NCBI RefSeq assembly: GCF_003253735.1
Contig: NZ_QKYW01000003.1
Span: forward strand, 124,001-188,000
From: Pseudomonas sp. URMO17WK12:I2
GTDB lineage: Bacteria > Pseudomonadota > Gammaproteobacteria > Pseudomonadales > Pseudomonadaceae
DNA length: 64,000 nucleotides
Reading direction: 5' to 3'
Shown here: positions 47,984 through 57,064 of the stretch, one piece after another
Layout of the letters: the number at the start of each line of letters is the position of its first letter
Position numbering within the stretch: the stretch's first letter is position 1
Notes under the pieces: model-generated
What the model was told of the DNA's origin: nothing
Database searches by the model: none
Seen by the model: only the letters and a program-made list of their open reading frames with translations
Translations under genes and position numbers: made by a program

Positions 47984-48442
47984 ATGGCCAGTTCACGCCT
48001 GCTTATGACAGCCGTTGTTTCAATCGCGATGGCCATCGGGCCATGCCTGGCTGCCGCCGACCCGGGTAATGGCAAAGGCCACGGGCAGGGCAACGGTAAA
48101 GCTCAGGCCCAGCCCTTTCAGGGGCCTGGCAAACAAAGGGGCGGATCCAAAGAAGGGGGGCGCCATACCGGCCCGTCCATTGATCGCGGTGGCATATTGA
48201 GCATCCTGCAGGGCAATCGCTCCTACTGGTCACCTGCACCGACGCTGCCGCCGGGCATCCAGAAGAACCTGGCGCGCGGCAAGCCATTACCGCCAGGCAT
48301 TGCCAAGAAGCTGGATGGCCGGCTGCTTGGGCAACTGCCGCGCTATGACGGCTATGAGTGGATGCAGGCAGGCGTGGACCTGATCCTCGTGGCGGTGGCA
48401 ACCGGAGTCATTTACGAAGTGCTGAGTGGTGCATTGGACTGA
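47984..48442 (+). CDS. RcnB/CigR-family envelope protein
   Basis: 152 residues from the ATG at 47984, with GGAAGGA upstream. The frame is open from 47693, but that part overlaps the previous gene. Signal peptide (about residues 1-24, cleavage near LAAAD), a Gly/Lys/Gln-rich low-complexity region, then the family core LPPGIQKNLARGKPLPPGIAKKLD and a C-terminal hydrophobic segment (VDLILVAVATGVIYEVL). This is the build of CigR-like proteins, described as an inner-membrane anti-virulence factor in Salmonella, and of RcnB metal-homeostasis proteins. The function here is unproved. Confidence 0.8.
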   Translation: MASSRLLMTAVVSIAMAIGPCLAAADPGNGKGHGQGNGKAQAQPFQGPGKQRGGSKEGGRHTGPSIDRGGILSILQGNRSYWSPAPTLPPGIQKNLARGKPLPPGIAKKLDGRLLGQLPRYDGYEWMQAGVDLILVAVATGVIYEVLSGALD

Positions 48443-48528
48443 CAGCAAGCGGCTGGTGAAGCGATTTCGCGACTCAAGCTGCTGGCTTTATCCTGGCCCC
48501 GGTGAGCTGACGGATTGCCGCTCACCGC

Positions 48529-48762
48529 TCAGCCTTTGGAGCGAACGATACGCCCGGCCTTGATCTCGCCGGCGTACTTGCTGAGCCGGTCCTCGTCGTT
48601 GGTCAGCACGCCGACCATGCGCAGAATGGCCCAGGCATCCGCCTCGTTATTCGTTCCCCTCAGCCGCTCGGCAATCTTTACCAAGTCGACGGAGACCCAT
48701 CGCAGGTCTTCGGCGACGGCCTTCAGGTCTTGCTTCAACATCTGGGTTTGGCGCTGGCCCAT
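48529..48762 (-). CDS. Small hypothetical helical protein
   Basis: 77 residues from the ATG at 48762, with GAGG upstream. Amphipathic and charged (MLKQDLKAVAEDLRWVS; KYAGEIKAGRIVRSKG). No signal peptide or membrane segment. The frame extends upstream to 48972, but those residues look non-coding. Family unknown. Confidence 0.6.
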   Translation of the reverse strand: MGQRQTQMLKQDLKAVAEDLRWVSVDLVKIAERLRGTNNEADAWAILRMVGVLTNDEDRLSKYAGEIKAGRIVRSKG

Positions 48763-49001
48763 AGATCCTCGTCGTTCGCGTTGAAATTGCTGATTGCTAC
48801 CGTTGAACGTTACCGTGACGGCAGCGCTTGCTGTTCCTGTCAGGTGCCAGGATCTCACTGCAAAAAGGTATTTTACGCCATCACAGGACGGCGTAAGAGA
48901 CGAGATGGAGCCGGCTGGCTCAGGCGGGAATTGGCGAGGGATAAGTGAGCTGTGCGTGGCCGAGGGCGGCAACTCGTCTGCCGGGTTACCGCCTTTGCCA
49001 T

Positions 49002-49265
49002 TTAGAGGTCTTTTTTCAGCTCCTTGTCGATATGCTTGTCGGCCTTGTGACGCTCCTTGCTGTCGTGGTCGATGCCTTTGTCGATCTCCTCTGCGCTGTG
49101 ATGCTCACCCTTGTCCACTTCATTGGCATCGTGCTTGGCATCCTTCTCCATATCCCGAGCCTCCTCGCGGACGCTTTTTTCGGCCGGGCTTTCTGCCATG
49201 GCCGCCGGAATGACCGTGGCAGATACGAACAGGGCGGCAGCCAGGGTGATAAGTGCTTTTTGCAT
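49002..49265 (-). CDS. Small exported charged protein (hypothetical)
   Basis: 87 residues from the ATG at 49265, GGAG upstream. Signal peptide with cleavage after AMA (near residue 24). The mature part is very rich in Asp, Glu, Lys and His (AKHDANEVDKGEHHS; KADKHIDKELKKDL). Periplasmic, no domain recognised. The many His and acidic residues could bind metals, but this is a guess. Confidence 0.7.
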   Translation of the reverse strand: MQKALITLAAALFVSATVIPAAMAESPAEKSVREEARDMEKDAKHDANEVDKGEHHSAEEIDKGIDHDSKERHKADKHIDKELKKDL

Positions 49266-49549
49266 AGTGATTCTCCATGTCGCTATGGGCAGCCCAAGGG
49301 GGCCGTTCACCTGAACTCTAGCCGCTCAAATACCAGGTGGCGTGCAGCTGGTCGGTCTGAACATGACGCTCGTGGCTAGGCAGCTAATCGGCGCGCCTGA
49401 CTCTGCTTGCCAGGCGATTGCCTTCCGGCCCAACACCTGGCTACGATAGTGCAATATCAAATGGCCATTTTTAGAGGCGCGCCATCCTTGCGGGGCGCAC
49501 CGTTCCATCGTCACGTCTGGCCCACCCACTTCTCACTTGCGCGCACCCC

Positions 49550-50719
49550 ATGGTCACCACCGTCATCCTCGGCATGCTTTGCGTGTACCTGCTGTGTTTC
49601 AGCGTGATGTTCCTGCTGATCAGCACGCGGCTCGCCGACAAGAAAATGGGCATGGACGTATTCGCGCTCGGCAATCTGCTGCTCGGTCTTGCCTATATCA
49701 TGCAGCTGGTCGACGGCCCGCCTGACTGGGGATTGATGAGTGTCATCAATCACATCCTGACGCTCAGCGCTCCGGTTACCTATCTGCTGGGCGCGTTGCG
49801 CTTTTTTGGCCGACCAACACCAATCGTGCGCCCGCTACTTGTACTGGCAGCGACATACGCTGTCGTGCAATTGCTGGTGCAAGCGCTGCTCGGAAACGAA
49901 GCGCGCCATGCGCTGTTGGCAGCCGCCTGCGTATTGCTGTTTCTGGGCATGATCATCGCGTTGCTGGTGGGCAGCCGAACTTTCGCCAAGGATCTGCGTG
50001 TCGAAATGCTCGTGTTCGCCGTGTTGATCAGCGGCATCTGTGCGCTGAACGCTGCCAAGTTCGTGATGATCGTCAACGGCGGCATGGCAGAGCTGGACAT
50101 GAGCAGCGGATTCCAGAGGATCTTCTACCTGTACATGTCGTTCCTGGCGACCGTGCTGCCGCCCTGTGCGGTGTGGCTGGTATTGCGCCGCCTGACCGAC
50201 GAATTGCGCAGCCTGGCCGCCCACGACCCGCTGACGCGCCTGCTCAACCGCCGTGGGCTGATGGATGCTCTGGAGGTCCACTTTCGCTCGCGTAGTGCAG
50301 AACCTGCTTTTCTGCTGATCGTCGACATTGACCACTTCAAAGGTATCAACGATACCCACGGCCATAAGACGGGTGACCTGGTTCTGTGCCGCGTCGCCGA
50401 CGTCCTCAACGCCACCGCTCGCCAGGGCGATCTGATCTGCCGGCTAGGCGGAGAGGAGTTCGTGGTGCTCGCTCTCGGCTCGGACGGCGCCGGTGTTCTG
50501 CAAATGGCAGAACGTATGCGTGCGGCCATCGAGAACCTCGAGGTGCATGACTTCAGTCGAGACCAAGCCATTCGTTGCACGGTGACCATTGGTGTTTCAG
50601 ACCCGTTCGCCAGTGCGCAGGTGTTCGATGAGTTTCTGCAGCAGGCGGATGTGGCGCTTTATCGAGGGAAGAAGGCGGGGCGCAATCGGGTTGAGCGTGG
50701 GAGAGGATTTGAGGTTTAG
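49550..50719 (+). CDS. Membrane diguanylate cyclase (GGDEF)
   Basis: 389 residues. Six or seven membrane helices in residues 1-215 form a sensor without recognised ligand motifs. A C-terminal GGDEF domain follows (HDPLTRLLNRRGL; VDIDHFKGINDTHGH; active site GGEEF). An inhibitory I-site RQGD sits exactly five residues before GGEEF, so product inhibition by c-di-GMP is expected. Synthesises c-di-GMP, which commonly governs adhesin and biofilm functions. No clear ribosome-binding site precedes the ATG, so the start is tentative. Confidence 0.93.
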   Translation: MVTTVILGMLCVYLLCFSVMFLLISTRLADKKMGMDVFALGNLLLGLAYIMQLVDGPPDWGLMSVINHILTLSAPVTYLLGALRFFGRPTPIVRPLLVLAATYAVVQLLVQALLGNEARHALLAAACVLLFLGMIIALLVGSRTFAKDLRVEMLVFAVLISGICALNAAKFVMIVNGGMAELDMSSGFQRIFYLYMSFLATVLPPCAVWLVLRRLTDELRSLAAHDPLTRLLNRRGLMDALEVHFRSRSAEPAFLLIVDIDHFKGINDTHGHKTGDLVLCRVADVLNATARQGDLICRLGGEEFVVLALGSDGAGVLQMAERMRAAIENLEVHDFSRDQAIRCTVTIGVSDPFASAQVFDEFLQQADVALYRGKKAGRNRVERGRGFEV

Positions 50720-51101
50720 CCACGGTCTATCGTGGTCTCCCTAAGTCAGTCGTGGCTGCTGTTTACCCAGCGCGTACAGGTTATTAATAAATAAACCTGC
50801 CCTTTTCAGCCGATGTTGGACGGTAAGAGGGCTGCATGGCGCTTTTCGCGCAGCTTCCAGCGAGCTGACGGAATAATCATGACCGATAAGTTAGGTGTCG
50901 CTGAGTTGTCTCGACTCTTCAGCTCGCTACTCTGGCCGTTTCTCAAAAGCGACGTTTTTTCTTACTTGACCAGCATTACGGAAATTCGGGCTTTTCACTT
51001 GCAGCAAGAGCCTTTGGCTTGCCGCCCATTCAGCCGCTGAGGCTGGAACCTTCCTGCACGCTACTGGTGCCGTGCATTCAGGTGATTTTGGTACAAACGA
51101 A
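50720..51101. other. Spacer downstream of the diguanylate cyclase gene
   Basis: About 380 bases. An imperfect palindrome CAGGTTATTAATAAATAAACCTG lies at 50775-50797. A 53-codon open frame from the ATG at 50880 to 51040 is possible but has no conserved features. Confidence 0.35.
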
Positions 51102-51131
51102 AACAAGCCGGCACTCGCGTGCCGGCTTGTT
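51102..51131. terminator. Terminator of the alpha/beta hydrolase gene
   Basis: AACAAGCCGGCAC pairs with GTGCCGGCTTGTT around a four-base loop, with A-rich and T-rich flanks (CTTTTT on the right). It is just downstream of the leftward gene. Confidence 0.85.
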
Positions 51132-51143
51132 CTTTTTGCCCTG

Positions 51144-52076
51144 TTACTTGGCCTGCAGGAAGTTCAACAGGTCCTGGTTCAGCTGGTCCTTGTTGGTGTC
51201 GGCCAGGCCGTGGGGCGCGCCTTTGTAGACGATCAGCTTGGCACCCTTGATCAGCGCTGCCGAGGCTTTGCCCGAGGTTTCGATGGGCACGATCTGGTCG
51301 TCGTCACCGTGGATCACCAGGGTCGGTACGTCGAACTTGGCGAGATCCTGGCGGAAGTCGGTAGCGGAGAACGCGGCGATGGAGTCATAGGTGTTTTTCG
51401 CGCCGGCAGTCATGCCCTGCCTCCAGAAGGACTGGATACGACCCTGGGACGGTTTGGCACCGGGGCGGTTGTAGCCGAAGAACGGGCCGGAGGCGATATC
51501 CAGGTACAGCTGCGAGCGGTCTTCCTTCGAGGCCTTGCGCAGGCCGTCGAATACCGCGAGCGGCAAGCCATTCGGGTTGCTGTCGGACTTCAGCATGATC
51601 GGCGGCACGGCGCTGATCAGGGCAGCCTTTTTCACCAGCCCGGTGCCATGCCGGCCAATGTAGCGAGCCACTTCGCCGCCACCGGTGGAGAAGCCTACCA
51701 GTGTCACGTCCTTGACGTGCAGCGCGGCGATCACGGCCGCCAGGTCGTCGGCGTAGTGATCCATATCGTTGCCCTCCCAGGGCTGGCTGGAGCGGCCGTG
51801 GCCGCGTCGGTCATGGGCGATCACCCGGTAGCCCTTCTCGGCGAGAAATTCCATTTGCGATTCCCAGCTGTCCGAGTTCAGCGGCCAGCCGTGGCTGAAC
51901 ATCACCACCTGACCATTTTTCGGGCCCCAGTCCTTGTAGTACAGCTCGACGCCGTCCTGAGTGGTGACGGTGCTGGCGGTGTGCGGGATCTCGGCCAGGG
52001 AATCGGCGGCCATGGAGACGACTGGCAGGGCGGCAGTGGCGAGGGCTGCCAGGGCGTTACGGAGGGATTTATTCAT
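51144..52076 (-). CDS. Exported alpha/beta hydrolase (haloperoxidase-like)
   Basis: 310 residues. Sec signal peptide (residues 1-23, cleavage near SMAA). Alpha/beta hydrolase fold with oxyanion [10 protein letters not shown], nucleophile elbow GFSTGGGE, acid in [11 protein letters not shown] and His in GAPHGLADT. The closest family is the cofactor-free chloroperoxidase/esterase group. The substrate is unknown and the location is periplasmic. Divergent from an AraC regulator, which may control it. Confidence 0.9.
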   Translation of the reverse strand: MNKSLRNALAALATAALPVVSMAADSLAEIPHTASTVTTQDGVELYYKDWGPKNGQVVMFSHGWPLNSDSWESQMEFLAEKGYRVIAHDRRGHGRSSQPWEGNDMDHYADDLAAVIAALHVKDVTLVGFSTGGGEVARYIGRHGTGLVKKAALISAVPPIMLKSDSNPNGLPLAVFDGLRKASKEDRSQLYLDIASGPFFGYNRPGAKPSQGRIQSFWRQGMTAGAKNTYDSIAAFSATDFRQDLAKFDVPTLVIHGDDDQIVPIETSGKASAALIKGAKLIVYKGAPHGLADTNKDQLNQDLLNFLQAK

Positions 52077-52195
52077 GACCTGTTCCTCTAGCGTGTTGAG
52101 ATGGGTGGTTCGCTGTGTTGACGAGGGACAGTATCTAAGGCTTGATGATACGAAATATCACTAATCGCCCATGATTATTAACGGATCGTATTTTT

Positions 52196-53044
52196 ATGGT
52201 TGATCGCCTCGAAGGTTTGCTGGGACATTTCTCGGTCAGCGCCCGCACGTTCCAGGCCGGCCCCTTGTGTGGCATCAACACCCTGGATGGCAGCCTGCCG
52301 TACGGCCAGCTGCATCTGTTGCGCCAGGGCGAGGCTGAGGTGTGGCATGGCACCACGCGCGCGTATCGGCTCGCTGGACCGACCTTGCTGTTCTATCCGC
52401 GCCCCCTCGCGCACCGTTTCTTGACCGACCAGCAGCAGGGCGCCGAGTTCGTCTGCGCGCACATCGTCTTCGAGGGCCATGCCGCGAATCCGCTCGCCAA
52501 TGCGCTGCCCAGCTGTGTGTGCCTGCCGCTTGCCACGTTGCCCGACTGCGTGCCGGTGCTGACGCTGCTGTACGCCGAAGCACAGGCGACCAACTGCGGG
52601 CGTCAGGTAATGCTGGATCGCTTGTTCGAGGTGGTCCTTATCCAGCTATTGCGCCACCTGATGGAGCGCGGCAGCACCCAGGCAGGGCTGATCACGGGAC
52701 TGGCGCATCCGCAGTTGCGTCACGCCCTCGCGGCGATCCATCAGACACCCGCGCAGCCCTGGTCGGTGGAATCCCTGGCCAGCCTGGCGGGCATGTCGCG
52801 CAGTGTCTTTGCCAACCAGTTTCGTGACGTGGTCGGTGAAACCCCGGCGGGTTATCTGCAGCGCTGGCGCATCGGGCTGGTGCAGAAGTGGCTTAAGAAC
52901 GGCCAGCCGCTGCGGCTTATTGCCGAGGAGGCCGGCTACAGCAGCGAGCCTGCCTTGTCGCGCGCGTTCAAGTCCCAGTGCGGCCTGTCGCCGAAGGCTT
53001 GGCTAGTTCAGGAGCAGCAGCGCTCGCTCGACGCGAGGCCCTAG
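52196..53044 (+). CDS. AraC family transcriptional regulator
   Basis: 282 residues. The N-terminal cupin-like sensing domain (PYGQLHLLRQGEAEVWHG; GPTLLFYPRPLAHRF) is of the type often found beside oxidoreductase and hydrolase genes. The C-terminal pair of helix-turn-helix motifs is at about 180-275 (WSVESLASLAGMSRSVFANQF; LRLIAEEAGYSSEPALSRAFK, given in part). Divergent from the alpha/beta hydrolase gene across a 119-base AT-rich spacer, so it likely regulates that gene. Confidence 0.92.
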   Translation: MVDRLEGLLGHFSVSARTFQAGPLCGINTLDGSLPYGQLHLLRQGEAEVWHGTTRAYRLAGPTLLFYPRPLAHRFLTDQQQGAEFVCAHIVFEGHAANPLANALPSCVCLPLATLPDCVPVLTLLYAEAQATNCGRQVMLDRLFEVVLIQLLRHLMERGSTQAGLITGLAHPQLRHALAAIHQTPAQPWSVESLASLAGMSRSVFANQFRDVVGETPAGYLQRWRIGLVQKWLKNGQPLRLIAEEAGYSSEPALSRAFKSQCGLSPKAWLVQEQQRSLDARP

Positions 53045-53046
53045 GC

Positions 53047-53088
53047 TCTGTACGAAAAGTACCTGCGCTCGGAGACTTTTCGTACAGA
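53047..53088. terminator. Hairpin between convergent araC-type gene and metI
   Basis: A 14-base perfect stem, TCTGTACGAAAAGT / ACTTTTCGTACAGA, with a 14-base loop directly after both stop codons. No long U-tract. It shares the GTAC/AAAGT flavour of the palindrome at 44.95 kb and may be a dispersed repeat acting as a terminator. Confidence 0.6.
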
Positions 53089-53100
53089 CCCTAACCCCGG

Positions 53101-53751
53101 TCAGCGCTTGTTCAAGCGCTGCGCCAGCCTGTCCCCACCGAACTGAATAAAGCTGACCATCACCACCAGCACGACGATCACCGTCAGCATCACCTGCGTG
53201 TCGAAGCGCTGGTAGCCGTAGCGGTAAGCCAGATCGCCCAGGCCGCCTGCGCCGATGGCGCCGGCCATGGCGGAGGAGTTGATCATGGTGACCAGGGTGA
53301 TGGTGAAGCCGCCGACGATACCGGGCAGGGCTTCGGGGAGCAGCACGTGCCAGACGATATGCCGGCGACGGCAGCCCATGGCCTGGGCGGCTTCGATCAG
53401 GCCATGGTCGACTTCGCGCAGGCTGACTTCGGCGATGCGCGCGAAGAACGGCGTGGCGGCGATGGTCAGCGGCACCACGGCGGCCCAGACGCCGTAGGTG
53501 GTGCCGACCACCAGACGGGTGAAGGGGATCAGCGCGACCATCAGGATCAGGAAGGGGATGGAGCGGAACAGGTTGACGATGGCGCCCAGCACCCGGTTAA
53601 GCCGCGGCGCTTCGAAGATACCGCCGCGGCTGCTGGTGACCAGAAATACCGCCAGCGGAATGCCGGCGAGCAGGGCGAGCAGGGACGACACGCCGACCAT
53701 CAGCAGGGTATCGAGCAGGCCTTGCCACAGGCGTTCAAACAGCAGCGACAT
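53101..53751 (-). CDS. metI: Methionine-type ABC transporter permease
   Basis: 216 residues from the ATG at 53751, giving [16 protein letters not shown]. Five membrane helices and the permease loop [25 protein letters not shown] (EAA motif, given in part). With MetN and MetQ it imports methionine or related sulfur compounds. Start overlaps the metN stop by 17 bases. Last gene of the sulfur operon. Confidence 0.94.
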   Translation of the reverse strand: MSLLFERLWQGLLDTLLMVGVSSLLALLAGIPLAVFLVTSSRGGIFEAPRLNRVLGAIVNLFRSIPFLILMVALIPFTRLVVGTTYGVWAAVVPLTIAATPFFARIAEVSLREVDHGLIEAAQAMGCRRRHIVWHVLLPEALPGIVGGFTITLVTMINSSAMAGAIGAGGLGDLAYRYGYQRFDTQVMLTVIVVLVVMVSFIQFGGDRLAQRLNKR

Positions 53752-54832
53752 AACCCAATACCTCCACATGGTCAGCCAGCGTGCGGGCGCTTTCGATCAG
53801 CGTTTCGTGGCCAAGGGCCGATGGCCCGACGGACAGGATCAGGTGACCCACGGCGTGGCCCTGGATCTGTTCCAGGCTGGCGTCGAGCAGAGTGGCGCGA
53901 CCGCCCAAGGCAGCGCCGAGCGCTGGCAGATCCGGTTCAAGGCCCGTACCGGCGAAGTGCAGGCGCAGCACCAGGTCATCCGAGCTGCTGCCGCGTTCTA
54001 CTTGCAGACGCTGTTGCAGGCTTGCCGGCAGGGCATGTTGCAGCGGTGCCAACAGGGTGCGGGTGACGGCGTGGCGCGGCGCGCCGAAGACCTGCCAGAC
54101 CGGCCCTTGCTCGACCACCTCACCGCGCTCCAACACCACCACGCGGTCGCAGATCTCGCGGATCACCGCCATCTCGTGGGTGATCAGTACCACGGTCAGG
54201 CCCAGGCGCCGGTTGATCTCGCGTAGCAGGCCGAGAATGGCCTGGGTGGTTTCCGGGTCGAGGGCGCTGGTGGCTTCGTCGCAGAGCAGAATCTGCGGGT
54301 CGTGCACCAGGGCGCGAGCAATACCCACGCGCTGTTTCTGCCCGCCGGACAGCTGCGCGGGGTAGGCGCCGTGCTTGTCCTCGAGGCCGACCAGTTCGAG
54401 CAGCTCGCGTACCTTGCGCTGACGCGCTTCACGCGGCACGCCAGCGACCTTGAGGGGCAGCTCGACGTTCTGCCACACGGTCTTGGCGGACATCAGGTAG
54501 AAGTGCTGGAAGATCATGCCGATGCGCCGGCGCAGCGCTACCAGGGCATCATCGTCATAGCCGGCGATATCGCTGCCGTCGATAAGCACGCGGCCGCTGC
54601 TGGGCCGTTCCAGGCGGTTGATGGTACGCAGCAGTGAGGACTTGCCTGCGCCGCTGCGGCCGATGATGCCGAATACCTCGCCGCGCTCGATCGCCAGCTC
54701 GATGTCGTGTAGCGCCTGCACCGGGCCCTGGGCAGCCTCATAGGTCTTGCCCAGACGCTCGAAGCGCAGGTGCGCCTGGGCGACGCGGCTGGCTGCGGCG
54801 GCTTGCTGCAGAAAAGGATCGAAACCGCTCAT
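53735..54832 (-). CDS. metN: Methionine-type ABC transporter ATP-binding protein
   Basis: 365 residues starting at [10 protein letters not shown]. Walker [11 protein letters not shown]-loop, signature LSGGQKQR and Walker [19 protein letters not shown]-terminal NIL domain (regulatory Met-binding, about 280-365) is present. The N-terminus is about 25 residues longer than usual for MetN. The frame runs upstream to 55084, but that part overlaps metQ and is not real. The metQ stop lies one base before its ATG. Confidence 0.95.
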   Translation of the reverse strand: MSGFDPFLQQAAAASRVAQAHLRFERLGKTYEAAQGPVQALHDIELAIERGEVFGIIGRSGAGKSSLLRTINRLERPSSGRVLIDGSDIAGYDDDALVALRRRIGMIFQHFYLMSAKTVWQNVELPLKVAGVPREARQRKVRELLELVGLEDKHGAYPAQLSGGQKQRVGIARALVHDPQILLCDEATSALDPETTQAILGLLREINRRLGLTVVLITHEMAVIREICDRVVVLERGEVVEQGPVWQVFGAPRHAVTRTLLAPLQHALPASLQQRLQVERGSSSDDLVLRLHFAGTGLEPDLPALGAALGGRATLLDASLEQIQGHAVGHLILSVGPSALGHETLIESARTLADHVEVLGYVAAV

Positions 54833-54833
54833 G

Positions 54834-55625
54834 TCAGCTCTCCCAGCCGGCCTGGTAGAGGTTACCGTGGGCCTTGTCGAGGGCAGCGCGCACCGCCGGG
54901 GAGTGCTGGTAGATGTCGATGAACTTGAGCAGGCGCGGATCCTCTGCTTTCGCCGGCTGGGTGACGAACTGGATGATGTACTCGGGGTGATCCACGCCGT
55001 CGAACAGCAGGGCCGAGGCGGGATCGAAGGTCTTGGCCAGGCGGATGTAGGCCGGGTAGCCCTGTACCAGGTCGACCTCCTCATAGGCGCGCACCAGTTG
55101 CACGGCCTCCAGCTCGATGATGCGGATGTTCTTCGGGTTGGCGGTGATGTCCTGCTGGGTCGCCTTGTAGCCGACGCCCGGTTTGAGCTCGATCAGCCCG
55201 GCTTTTTGCAGCAGCTGCAGGCCGCGCCCGCCGTTGACCGGGTCGTTGGCGATGGCCACCTTGGCGCCGTCCGGCAGGCTGGCGAAATCCTTGTGCGTTT
55301 TGGAGTAGAGGCCGACGTTGTTGATCACCCCGCGCGCCACCGGCACCAGGTCGTAGCCGCCTTCGGCCTTGGCGTTTTCCAGGAAGGGGATGTGCTGGAA
55401 GTAGTTCACGTCGATGTCGCCATTGGCGAGGCTGACGTTGGGGGCGATCCAGTCGGTGAACTCGACCAGTTCCACGTCCAGCCCCTGCTTCCTGGCTTCG
55501 GCCACGGCCACTTCCAGGGGCGGCGCGAAGGCAGCGGTAGTGCCGAGTTTAAGGGCGGGTTCGGCATGGGCCAGCGAGCTGGCCAGCAGGGCGCCGAGGC
55601 TCAGGGTTTTCAGCGTTTTAAGCAT
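54834..55625 (-). CDS. metQ: Methionine-type ABC transporter substrate-binding protein
   Basis: 263 residues. Signal peptide ending LAHA-E, so signal-peptidase I type rather than the lipoprotein lipobox seen in E. coli MetQ. Core NlpA/MetQ motifs include [40 protein letters not shown] (given in part) and [11 protein letters not shown]. Periplasmic receptor for MetNI. In this context it may also take sulfonate-derived or sulfoxide ligands. Follows the LLM oxygenase gene by 20 bases. Confidence 0.94.
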   Translation of the reverse strand: MLKTLKTLSLGALLASSLAHAEPALKLGTTAAFAPPLEVAVAEARKQGLDVELVEFTDWIAPNVSLANGDIDVNYFQHIPFLENAKAEGGYDLVPVARGVINNVGLYSKTHKDFASLPDGAKVAIANDPVNGGRGLQLLQKAGLIELKPGVGYKATQQDITANPKNIRIIELEAVQLVRAYEEVDLVQGYPAYIRLAKTFDPASALLFDGVDHPEYIIQFVTQPAKAEDPRLLKFIDIYQHSPAVRAALDKAHGNLYQAGWES

Positions 55626-55645
55626 GATTAGCGTCCTTGTTGTGT

Positions 55646-57064
55646 TCAGAGCAGGCTCAGTGCATTTGCACTGAGGCCATGCAGGTTGTGGTAGCCAGAG
55701 GTTTCGCTTTGCAGGCGGGCAGGGTCGCGCCAGGTGGCGGCCGGGTGATCCTCCGGCAGCCTGGGCCCCTGGCCGAACAGCTTGTGGCGCAGGGCGCCCT
55801 CGGCATATGCGGTCTTGTAGCGGCCACGCTGCTGCAGTTCGGGAATCACCAGGTCGATGAAGTCGGCGTAGCTTTGCGGGGTGACGATGCGCGTGAGGTT
55901 GAAGCCGTCCAGGCCAGTGGCGTCGATCCACTCGATCAGTTGCTCGGCCACCTGGCCGGGCGAACCGATCACCAGCGGATAGCGGCCGCCGAGGGCGTGC
56001 TGTTCCAGCAGGCGGCGCTTGGTCCAGCCGGTGAAGGTCTTGACCACCGACTCGATGGCGTTGGTCTTGCGCGCCAGGATCGGTTCGTCGAGGCCCAAGG
56101 CCGCCAGGTCGATGCCGGTGGAGCTGGAGAAGTGCGCGATGCCGGCTTCCGGGCTGGCGTAGCGCAGGTACTCGGCGTGTTTGCCGCGCGCTTCGGCTTC
56201 GGTGGGCGCGACGATCACGCCAATGCCCATGAACACCTTGATCGCATCTGGCCCGCGCCCGGCCGCCACGGCACTGGCGCGCACCTGCTCGACCTGAGTG
56301 CGCACCGCCTCGACGCCATTGCCGCCAATGAACACGCACTCGGCATGCTGCCCGGCGAAGCGTGAGCCGCGCGCCGATGAGCCGGCCTGGAACAGCAGCG
56401 GCGTGCGCTGTGGCGAGGGCTGGCTGAGGTGGTAGCCCTCAAGCTGATAGAACTCGCCGTGGTGACGCACCTTGTGCACCTTGCCGGGCTGGGCGTAGAT
56501 GCGCCGCTGGCGGTCGGCGAGCACGGCATCGTCCTGCCAGCTGCCTTCGAGCAGTTTGTAGAGCACTTCCAGGTATTCGTCGGCCTGGTCGTAGCGGCGG
56601 TCATGCTCGACCTGTTGCTGCAGGCCCATGGCCTTGGCCGCGCTGTCCAGGTAGCCGGTGACGATGTTCCAGCCGATCCGGCCGTCAGTCAGGTGATCGA
56701 GGGTGGAGAGGCGCCGTGCGAAAGTGTAGGGCGCCTCGTAGCTGAGGTTGGCGGTGACCCCGAAACCCAGGTGCTGGGTGACGCCAGCCATGGCCGAGAC
56801 CAGCAGCAGCGGGTCGTTGACCGGCAGCTGGATGGCTTCCTGCAGCGGCAGGTCGATGCCGCTGCCGTACACGTCGTAGACGCCGAGGATGTCGGCGATG
56901 AACAGCCCGTCGAACAGCCCGCGCTCCAGTAGCTGGGCCAGGTCGGTCCAGTAGCTGAGCTGGTTGAAGTTCACCGACTGGTCGCTCGGGTGGGTCCACA
57001 GGCCATGATGGATATGCCCGACGCAGTTCATGTTGAAGGCGTTGAGAAGAATCTGCTTGCTCAT
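55646..57064 (-). CDS. LLM-class flavin-dependent monooxygenase (NtaA/SnaA/DszA family)
   Basis: 472 residues. TIM-barrel luciferase-like enzyme of the NtaA/SnaA/DszA branch: LLNAFNMNCVGHIHHGLW, GITANL-like strand (GFGVTANLSYEAPYTFARRLSTLD, given in part), DGRIGWNIVTGY and QAGSSARGSRFAGQHAE. Uses reduced FMN, from a separate reductase, and O2. Members desulfurise or cleave C-S and C-N bonds. Start overlaps the first SfnB-type gene stop (TGATG). The context indicates organosulfur use. Confidence 0.93.
   Translation of the reverse strand: MSKQILLNAFNMNCVGHIHHGLWTHPSDQSVNFNQLSYWTDLAQLLERGLFDGLFIADILGVYDVYGSGIDLPLQEAIQLPVNDPLLLVSAMAGVTQHLGFGVTANLSYEAPYTFARRLSTLDHLTDGRIGWNIVTGYLDSAAKAMGLQQQVEHDRRYDQADEYLEVLYKLLEGSWQDDAVLADRQRRIYAQPGKVHKVRHHGEFYQLEGYHLSQPSPQRTPLLFQAGSSARGSRFAGQHAECVFIGGNGVEAVRTQVEQVRASAVAAGRGPDAIKVFMGIGVIVAPTEAEARGKHAEYLRYASPEAGIAHFSSSTGIDLAALGLDEPILARKTNAIESVVKTFTGWTKRRLLEQHALGGRYPLVIGSPGQVAEQLIEWIDATGLDGFNLTRIVTPQSYADFIDLVIPELQQRGRYKTAYAEGALRHKLFGQGPRLPEDHPAATWRDPARLQSETSGYHNLHGLSANALSLL

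Noticed and set aside
50880-51040. 53-codon open frame between the diguanylate cyclase and hydrolase genes
   Set aside because: No good ribosome-binding site, no recognisable features, and it overlaps the approach to a terminator. It could be real but cannot be supported.
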